IMG/VR virus record: IMGVR_UViG_3300050821_017732
Coordinates: 1-35,411 of that record
Source of the DNA: a virus
Strand: one strand, 5' to 3'
Length of the DNA: 35,411 bases
In this document: one piece after another, positions 27,711 to 32,866 of the stretch
Position numbering within the stretch: the first letter of the stretch is position 1
Layout of the letters: each line of letters begins with the position of its first letter
The notes under the pieces: generated by a model
The model's input: the letters and a program-made list of their open reading frames with translations, nothing else
Databases searched by the model: none
Told to the model about the DNA's origin: nothing
Position numbers and translations under genes: made by a program

Positions 27711-28279
27711 ACGCTCTCATGCTGATGACTCCGCACAAGACGGACACCGAGTCGCTCGATGAGCGCCGAGCTCGGATGACGATGATCGCCGAAGCGATCC
27801 AGTCCGCGACGAAGCACGCTGCCTGCGTCAACGCCGAAGACGACTGCAAACTCATCCTCTCCGACCGTCGGCTCGCGACGGCGCTCCTGCTCGGTAAAGG
27901 CCACTTCGAATCCGACTTCGCCCAGTACGTGCACGAGGGTCACTGTGAAGAAGGCCCCGTCGGCGCCCGCTGCGACTCCGACCGCAACGGCATCGCTCGC
28001 GCGCACGGCCCCTGGCAGCAATGGCGCCTGTCGGTCTACCCCCAAGCCGACTGGGACCACATGCAGGGCGCCACGCCCGAAGCCACGACGCTTGCCGCCG
28101 AGCACGCGCTCGAGCTCCTGGCAGGCACCCTCCACCGCTGCCCCGACCAGTACCCCGGCGACAACATCGCCCAAGCCATCGCGGGCTTCGCCGGCACCTG
28201 CCTCACCATGAAGCCGGAGAAGGTGCAGCGGCAGGCAGCCTACGTGAGGAAGATTTTGAACACCCTACCTGCGGAGTGA
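27686..28279 (+). CDS. Possible lysozyme-like protein (virion or lysis hydrolase candidate)
   Basis: 197 residues. The core TALLLGKGHFESDFAQYVHEG (about 65-85) resembles the catalytic-glutamate helix of lysozyme/transglycosylase folds, with E75 as the candidate acid. GPWQQWRL (about 108-115) fits the downstream G-x-x-Q segment, and C-terminal helices (AAEHALELLAGTL, AIAGFAGTC) fit the all-helical lobe. Cysteines at about 87, 96, 152 and 172 could pair outside the cell. The N-terminus has no obvious signal peptide. Identity is suggested by pattern only; it is the last gene before the structured element at 28.3 kb. Confidence 0.5.
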   Translation: MDLLTATLNALMLMTPHKTDTESLDERRARMTMIAEAIQSATKHAACVNAEDDCKLILSDRRLATALLLGKGHFESDFAQYVHEGHCEEGPVGARCDSDRNGIARAHGPWQQWRLSVYPQADWDHMQGATPEATTLAAEHALELLAGTLHRCPDQYPGDNIAQAIAGFAGTCLTMKPEKVQRQAAYVRKILNTLPAE

Positions 28280-28288
28280 GGAGAAACG

Positions 28289-28465
28289 ACCCAGAGCTAG
28301 TTCCTGGATCCGGCGCACGCCTCGCAAGAGGCGGTGTCACAAAAGGCACGGGATGTACAAGGCGATAGTGGCTCCGTGCGGTTGGGTAATAAGACGCGGC
28401 TTAGGTCTCGCAAATCCCAAATCCGGCCGCTGCGACACCGCCAGATCCCGGGACTAGCTCTGGGT
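28289..28465 (+). ncRNA. Candidate structured RNA closed by a 22-base inverted repeat
   Basis: The ends, 28289-28310 and 28444-28465, pair over 22 positions with 20 Watson-Crick pairs, one G-U and one mismatch. Inside are a perfect 9-base pair GGCGGTGTC/GACACCGCC (28330-28338 with 28434-28442), a perfect hairpin CGCCTC-GCAA-GAGGCG with a GNRA-type loop (28318-28333) that competes with part of that stem, GCACGGG/TCCGTGC with one G-U (28346-28352 with 28373-28379), and TTGGG/CCCAA (28382-28386 with 28416-28420). The strand is assumed from the flanking genes. Alternatives are a miniature inverted-repeat element or a DNA-level replication or packaging site. I match it to no known RNA class. Confidence 0.6.
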
Positions 28466-28487
28466 AGCCGACCCCTCCCTCAGAAAC

Positions 28488-28516
28488 TTTCGCTCTAGAC
28501 GGGGCTCGGTTATCCT
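28488..28516 (+). promoter_or_regulatory. Promoter-like sequence before the structural genes
   Basis: TTTCGCTC (28488-28495), 15 bases, then TATCCT (28511-28516), ten bases before the ATG. The same layout (TTTCCACTC, 15 bases, TAGGCT) precedes the fibre-like gene at 32128, and a related one precedes the collagen-like gene. The -10-like TATCCT leaves a very short leader, so the exact start of transcription is uncertain. Confidence 0.4.
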
Positions 28517-28526
28517 TCCAGGGACG

Positions 28527-28988
28527 ATGTCCCTCCAAGCGATCCCGGGCTACGAGCCGGCCGGCTACGGCCAATACGGGGATGACACCCCGCCCGCCGC
28601 CGCAGATCCCGCCGCCGCCCCACCCGCCCAGGCTGTCCCCTCCCAGACGCCGCCCTTCGTGATGCCGGCGCCGACCGCCGTCACGCCGCTCCCCATCCCG
28701 CCCGTCCCCACCACCGATCCGAGCGCCCAGACCCGCGCCGGCGTCGCGATCGTGATTGCAGGAGCCGGCGTCGGCGCAGGCGCCCTGCTCGGCGGCCTGT
28801 GGGGCGCTGGCAGCGGCCTGCTCTTCTCAGGCGCTCTCCTCAACGCCTGGCGCGCCCGCACGCTCTGGTCTTCGCCCGTGCCGACCGATCGCAGCGAGGC
28901 CATCAAGACGACGGTGATGTCGGTTGTCGGCATCGCCGCGGGCGGCTATCTCGGCTACCGCGCTCACCAAAGCAAGAAGGACGAGTGA
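28527..28988 (+). CDS. Proline/alanine-rich protein with glycine-zipper membrane helices
   Basis: 153 residues. Residues 1-65 are low complexity, proline- and alanine-rich (PPAAADPAAAPPAQAVPSQ). Residues about 71-105 are a glycine- and alanine-rich hydrophobic region (VAIVIAGAGVGAGALLGGLW) and a second such segment is near 131-144 (VVGIAAGGYLGYR). Glycine-zipper helices are common in phage injected or membrane-penetrating proteins and in small virion proteins. It is the first gene after the promoter-like sequence at 28488. Identity as a virion protein is inference. Confidence 0.6.
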   Translation: MSLQAIPGYEPAGYGQYGDDTPPAAADPAAAPPAQAVPSQTPPFVMPAPTAVTPLPIPPVPTTDPSAQTRAGVAIVIAGAGVGAGALLGGLWGAGSGLLFSGALLNAWRARTLWSSPVPTDRSEAIKTTVMSVVGIAAGGYLGYRAHQSKKDE

Positions 28989-29209
28989 TGCTGACTCGAG
29001 AATCCCTGATCGAGTGGGCCGCGCACTGGGTGCCGGATTCGCCACCCGGGCAACGAAAACGCTTCACCACGGCGCTCGCGATCGAGCTCCAGGCCTGGGC
29101 CCCGCCCGCGCTCGAATGTCAGCACGACTGGGCCTTCGGTAAATGCACGAAGTGCGATCGGTACATGAAAGACGTCTGCCCCAACCGGAGCGGGGAATTG
29201 CTCGAATGA
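28988..29209 (+). CDS. Small zinc-knuckle protein
   Basis: 73 residues starting MLTRESLIEWAAHWV, TGATG overlap. The C-terminal half has CQHDWAFGKCTKCDRYMKDVC, a likely zinc site of the type seen in the CQHD...CxxC phage proteins. The N-terminal half is a helix. Function unknown. Confidence 0.6.
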   Translation: MLTRESLIEWAAHWVPDSPPGQRKRFTTALAIELQAWAPPALECQHDWAFGKCTKCDRYMKDVCPNRSGELLE

Positions 29210-29499
29210 GCTACCACCGCACCACCGCCCCCCAGCCCCCACACCTTCAAGGCTTGGGCTCGCTCGATCCGACGCCCAAGAGCTACTACATCGCGCTCGT
29301 CGAGACCTTCGATCCGGTGACCCACGCCCGATCCTACAGCTGGACGCCCTACTACTACATGGGTTTCTGGGACATGAACTCCTGGTCGTTCACGCTGCAG
29401 AAGGATCTGCCGACGGGGCAGCGCCAGGGCGGCAAAATCTACCAGTGGAATGGGCAGGCCTGGACGCCGACCGCGATCGACGAAACGTTGACCATGTGA
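29206..29499 (+). CDS. Hypothetical aromatic-rich protein
   Basis: 97 residues starting MSYHRTTAPQPP, fixed by ATGA overlap. It is rich in tyrosine and tryptophan (SYSWTPYYYMGFWDMNSW) and looks like a small beta domain, as in minor virion proteins. Function unknown. Confidence 0.55.
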   Translation: MSYHRTTAPQPPHLQGLGSLDPTPKSYYIALVETFDPVTHARSYSWTPYYYMGFWDMNSWSFTLQKDLPTGQRQGGKIYQWNGQAWTPTAIDETLTM

Positions 29500-29530
29500 C
29501 GCCCCCATCCCGTGATAAGAAAGAACCCCG

Positions 29531-30370
29531 ATGAGCCAAGTAGTCCTCTCCGACGGCCAATGGACGATGTTCCGGTACCTGCGGCCCTTCCCGAACTTCG
29601 AGCGCGCCTACCAGGGCAAAGCCGGCAACCGCCCCATCGCCTTCCCGGGCTCACTCGATCTGTTCGCTGAAAAGAAAGTCACGGGCTACGACCCGAATCT
29701 GCTCGGCGCGATCACGGTCCCGCTCGGCGCGCGCGTGACGATCTGGATCCCGCAAACGCTCGGCCAGATGAGCCAAGAGTTTCCCCCCGCCGTGAACGCG
29801 CTCTACCAGTACCAGATCCTGTGGCGTAACCGCACCACGCGCGACTTCCGAGTCGGCCAAGCCGAAGGCGTCGGCAACGCGACCCAGAGCTACTCGAGCT
29901 TCCATCTGCCGACGAGCGGGTTCGGGCAGCCGCAGTTTCAGCCGCCGGGGTCCCCGAGCGATCAGCGCTTCTTCCTCCCCGGGGCGCTCCGCACCGTCGC
30001 CTTCGAGCAAGCGGAGCCCGTCGGCACCGTGCCGAGCGTGATCCATCTCCGGGGCGAGTACCTGCAGCCCGTCGGTGATCCGGTCTGGATCCCGCCGCTC
30101 ACTCCAACCGGCCAGGACGGCGTCTGGCAGCAGGGCAGCTACGTCGACTCCGCCTCCGCGAACGCTGGCGGCCCCGCCTACTTCACCTTCACGACGGACG
30201 CCGAAGGTGACGAGATGACCATCCTCGCTTCCAAAATCGATCCCAGTACGACCTGGGACTTCACCGCCGATGCCCCCGGCGACGGCTCCTTCTCGAACAC
30301 CTACGGCACGAACAACGGCCAGAATCCCCCCGCTCAATACGGGATCTTGGTGACGACCGGCACGAGCTAG
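29531..30370 (+). CDS. Putative structural protein
   Basis: 279 residues, no signal peptide and no cysteines in the first part, beta-rich throughout (VPLGARVTIWIPQTLG; YQYQILWRNRTTRDFRV; PAYFTFTTDAEGDEMTIL), with many proline, glycine and aromatic residues. The composition and location between small structural-type genes suggest a virion component such as a neck, baseplate or decoration protein. An AAGAAAG lies upstream of the ATG. A strong terminator follows 41 bases after the stop, so this ends a transcription unit. No family is recognised. Confidence 0.6.
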   Translation: MSQVVLSDGQWTMFRYLRPFPNFERAYQGKAGNRPIAFPGSLDLFAEKKVTGYDPNLLGAITVPLGARVTIWIPQTLGQMSQEFPPAVNALYQYQILWRNRTTRDFRVGQAEGVGNATQSYSSFHLPTSGFGQPQFQPPGSPSDQRFFLPGALRTVAFEQAEPVGTVPSVIHLRGEYLQPVGDPVWIPPLTPTGQDGVWQQGSYVDSASANAGGPAYFTFTTDAEGDEMTILASKIDPSTTWDFTADAPGDGSFSNTYGTNNGQNPPAQYGILVTTGTS

Positions 30371-30411
30371 GCTAGCCTCTGATATTCCCCAGCCCCGGCC
30401 TGCCGCAAGCT

Positions 30412-30444
30412 AAAAAGCCCAGCGCTAATCCCGCTGGGCTTTTT
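30412..30444 (+). terminator. Strong intrinsic terminator
   Basis: A perfect 13-base inverted repeat, AAAAAGCCCAGCG and CGCTGGGCTTTTT, separated by a 7-base loop and followed by CTTTTT. Because the A-tract and T-tract are symmetrical it could work in both directions, but only the plus strand has a gene ending just before it (30370). Confidence 0.9.
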
Positions 30445-30470
30445 CTTTTTGTTTGCGTAGGCTCGCCCGC

Positions 30471-30725
30471 ATGAGTGATGAGTCCGAAGAGGCAAGCGAC
30501 CTGATCGAGCAACTGAAGGGCACCGGGCTCTTCGATAAATTCCATCACAACGCGGTGGTGACTGCCTGTGTATTCATGGCATCGCGCGCCATCCACCTCG
30601 GGACGAAGTTCCCGGCGACGGCCTGCCTGACGGTGGTTGCAAAAACAGCGGAAGGCATGCTTCAGCAGGAGCACCAAAACGGGCTCCTGCAGATGATGCT
30701 GAACGCCGAAAGCGCGCCTTCGTGA
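30471..30725 (+). CDS. Hypothetical helical protein
   Basis: 84 residues starting MSDESEEASDLIEQL; an upstream in-frame TTG is possible but lies in the promoter-like TAGGCT region. The product is helical and acidic at its N-terminus and hydrophobic in places (FHHNAVVTACVFMASRAIHL). The stop overlaps the glycosyltransferase GTG start. Function unknown. Confidence 0.6.
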   Translation: MSDESEEASDLIEQLKGTGLFDKFHHNAVVTACVFMASRAIHLGTKFPATACLTVVAKTAEGMLQQEHQNGLLQMMLNAESAPS

Positions 30726-32080
30726 TCAGCGTCTTCACGCCGCTGTCCCTCACCGGCAACCGCTACATCGAAGCCGCTTACGAAACGCTCTGCACCCAGA
30801 CCTATCACGACTGGGAATGGGTCGTCCTCGAGAACCACGGCGGCTCACTGCCGAAGAAGATCCGGAAAGACCAACGAGTCAAGGTCTACGGCGACACGCA
30901 GCTTGAAGGCATCGGTGCCCTGAAGCGTCGCTGCTGTGAGCTGTCGAAGGGCGACATCCTCTTCGAGTTCGATCACGACGATCTCTTGCACGAGACCGCG
31001 CTCAAGGAAGCTCACGCAGCCCTCATGCTCAAGGACGGCGCCGACTTCGTCGTGAGTGACTTCGCCGAATTCCACTCCGAAACCTGGTCCCCGAACACCT
31101 ACCGCGCCGACTGCGGCTGGACCCACTACCCGGTCACCTTCCAAGGTCACGAGCTGCTCGCGCAACCCAATCCCCCCATCACGCCGCAAAATCTCCGCCG
31201 CGTGGAATGGGCCCCGAATCATCTGCGCGCCTGGCGCACCGAAGCCTATTGGAAAGTCGGCGGCCACAACCCGGAGCTCCCTGTCATCGACGACCACGAG
31301 CTCATCGTGCGCGGCTACCTCGCGGGCCTCCGCTACAAGCACATCCAAAAGTGCTTGTACTTCTACCGCGTGCACAAAGAGCAAACCGTCACCCAAAAGA
31401 ACCAGCTCATCCAAACGCTGACGGGTCAGATCTACGACAAGTACATCTTCGAGCTGGCGGAGAAGTTTTGCGCGGACGCGACAGACCAGACCGGCCAGCG
31501 CACACCACTCCGCAAGATCGATCTCTGCGGCGGCATCGACACGTACAAAGACTACGAGCCCATCGACAAGACCACGGGCTACGATCTCGATGACAGTTGG
31601 GATCCGCCCGCGTGGGAGACCACCCGAAACGGCACGCGCCACATGCCAGTCGCTAACCCTCGCGGCTTAAAGGACAACTCCGCCGGCGTCATCCGCGCCT
31701 TCGATGCCATCGAGCACCTCAAGAACCCCATCCACACCATGAACGAAGCCTATCGCGTGCTCGCGCCCGGAGGCTTCCTCTTCATCAGCGTGCCGAGCAC
31801 GGACGGCCGCGGCGCCTTCCAAGACCCAACCCACGTCTCCTTCTGGAACGAAAACTCCTTCTGGTACTACACGCGCGCTTCCCACTCCCGCTACATCCCC
31901 GACTTCAAAGGCCGCTTCCAAGTAACGAAGCTCCGCTCCTACTTCCCGGGCGACGTCTACGACGCGCAGGGCAATCTCAAAGAGTCGGGCTTCCACCGCC
32001 AGCACGCCATCCCCTACGTGGAGGCCCACCTGATCGCGCTCAAACCCGGCTACGCCCCGATGGGCGAGGTGCTGATCTAA
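30722..32080 (+). CDS. Fusion of family-2 glycosyltransferase and SAM-dependent methyltransferase
   Basis: 452 residues, GTG start in a GTGA overlap. Residues 1-240 are a GT-A glycosyltransferase: MISVFTPLSLTGNRYIEAAY, QTYHDWEWVVLENHGGS, and the metal/nucleotide-sugar motif FEFDHDDLL (D84, D86, D87), with an acceptor segment around VIDDHELIVRGYLAGL. Residues 260-445 are a methyltransferase: motif I-like KIDLCGGID (265-273), AGVIRAFDAIEHLKNP (321-336) and EAYRVLAPGGFLFISVPST (342-360). Such fusions make methylated glycans, the methyl capping or modifying a sugar. Lying immediately before the fibre-like genes, it could modify the virion stalk or another surface; the target is inferred. Confidence 0.85.
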   Translation: MISVFTPLSLTGNRYIEAAYETLCTQTYHDWEWVVLENHGGSLPKKIRKDQRVKVYGDTQLEGIGALKRRCCELSKGDILFEFDHDDLLHETALKEAHAALMLKDGADFVVSDFAEFHSETWSPNTYRADCGWTHYPVTFQGHELLAQPNPPITPQNLRRVEWAPNHLRAWRTEAYWKVGGHNPELPVIDDHELIVRGYLAGLRYKHIQKCLYFYRVHKEQTVTQKNQLIQTLTGQIYDKYIFELAEKFCADATDQTGQRTPLRKIDLCGGIDTYKDYEPIDKTTGYDLDDSWDPPAWETTRNGTRHMPVANPRGLKDNSAGVIRAFDAIEHLKNPIHTMNEAYRVLAPGGFLFISVPSTDGRGAFQDPTHVSFWNENSFWYYTRASHSRYIPDFKGRFQVTKLRSYFPGDVYDAQGNLKESGFHRQHAIPYVEAHLIALKPGYAPMGEVLI

Positions 32081-32085
32081 GAAAG

Positions 32086-32115
32086 TTTCCACTCATCGAA
32101 AGGATCCGGTAGGCT
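32086..32115 (+). promoter_or_regulatory. Promoter-like sequence before the fibre-like gene
   Basis: TTTCCACTC (32086-32094), 15 bases, then TAGGCT (32110-32115), followed by a GAGG ribosome binding site nine bases before the ATG at 32128. The element is closely related to those at 28488 and 32757. It starts six bases after the glycosyltransferase stop. Confidence 0.45.
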
Positions 32116-32127
32116 TGAGGTCGATCG

Positions 32128-32751
32128 ATGACTACTCCTCGTCGCCACGCGGCCCCGCCGTCAGCCCCGACCCCCTCTCCCGCCGTAGCCGCTTCAGCTC
32201 AGCTGACGCCGCCCGAGCGGGTGCTGGTGAAAGGCGACAAGGGCGATCCCGGAGCGATGGGTCCGAGCGGTCCGAGCGTCTTCCTCGAGATCAGTGAATC
32301 CGGATCGACTGAGCTGTACGGCACTCACCCGCACGGGTTTGCAGCCATCACTTCCGGCGGCGCTCCCATCCAGTGCTGGTTCCGGGACTGGCAACCCGGC
32401 GACATCCTGCAAGTCGACTTCTGGGTGCAGCTGGCGTTCGTGGAGGGCACGACTGGGCGCCTGATCGTGCAAGCCCAGATCTCCACCAACGGCGGCTCCG
32501 AGTGGCACGGCCTGAGTGGCGCCCGCGCGCAGCTCGGCACGGAGCTCGGTGCGTCGGCCTCGAGCTCCGTCGAGCTCGCTGCCCCCGAGGGCTCCTCACC
32601 CCCGCTCGTGCGCCTCCACGTGTCGCATTCCTACCAGGGCACGCTCGACTACGGCCCCGGCCCCGAGGGCGCGACGCTGCTCCTCCGCTGCACGCGCTGG
32701 GCTGCGAAGACCTACAGCGCGACAGGCCGGCTGACGCCCCCGCGCACCTGA
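32128..32751 (+). CDS. Short collagen-containing fibre-like protein
   Basis: 207 residues. A proline-rich N-terminus is followed by a brief classical collagen-like run, KGDKGDPGAMGPSGPS (about residues 35-50), and then a beta-rich domain (FLEISESGSTELYG; GDILQVDFWVQLAFVEG; LVRLHVSHSYQG) like the head domains of phage fibres. GDK/GDP/GPS triplets contain proline and charge, unlike the stalk of the next gene. It is probably a fibre, whisker or decoration protein assembling as a trimer. Confidence 0.65.
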   Translation: MTTPRRHAAPPSAPTPSPAVAASAQLTPPERVLVKGDKGDPGAMGPSGPSVFLEISESGSTELYGTHPHGFAAITSGGAPIQCWFRDWQPGDILQVDFWVQLAFVEGTTGRLIVQAQISTNGGSEWHGLSGARAQLGTELGASASSSVELAAPEGSSPPLVRLHVSHSYQGTLDYGPGPEGATLLLRCTRWAAKTYSATGRLTPPRT

Positions 32752-32756
32752 AAATA

Positions 32757-32786
32757 TTGCCCCCTCCTGCCCCGCCAGGGTAGGCT
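32757..32786 (+). promoter_or_regulatory. Promoter-like sequence before the collagen-like gene
   Basis: TTGCCC (32757-32762), 18 bases, then TAGGCT (32781-32786). It gives a leader of about 75 bases that contains a hairpin GGGCTC/GAGCCC (32835-32857) just before the ATG at 32867, overlapping the GGAG that could act as ribosome binding site. Confidence 0.4.
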
Positions 32787-32866
32787 TTCGGCACTGGATC
32801 GGTTCGTTCGGACGATCGAGGTAAGCGGAGCTTTGGGCTCTGCTGTCCCCGGAGCCCTGACGATCC

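Larger units (their letters stand above)
28280..28526 (+). other. Non-coding interval holding a structured element and a promoter
   Basis: A 247-base gap without a plausible gene. It contains the inverted-repeat element at 28289-28465 and then a promoter-like sequence at 28488-28516. A smaller imperfect pairing, CCGACCCC (28468-28475) with GGGGCTCGG (28501-28509), lies over the promoter. Confidence 0.7.

Noticed and set aside
27623-28174. Minus-strand frame opposite the lysozyme-like gene
   Set aside because: It runs against a coupled plus-strand operon and shows shadow-frame composition.
28289-28465. Retron msr-msd RNA
   Set aside because: The long closing repeat is retron-like, but no reverse transcriptase gene is present on either side.
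28289-28465. tRNA or tmRNA
   Set aside because: No CCA-type acceptor, T-loop or anticodon arrangement was found; the closing stem of 22 positions is too long.
30361-30380. TAGGCT at the end of the 29531-30370 gene as a promoter
   Set aside because: It is part of the palindrome AGGCTAGCCT overlapping the stop, lies upstream of the strong terminator and has no matching -35.
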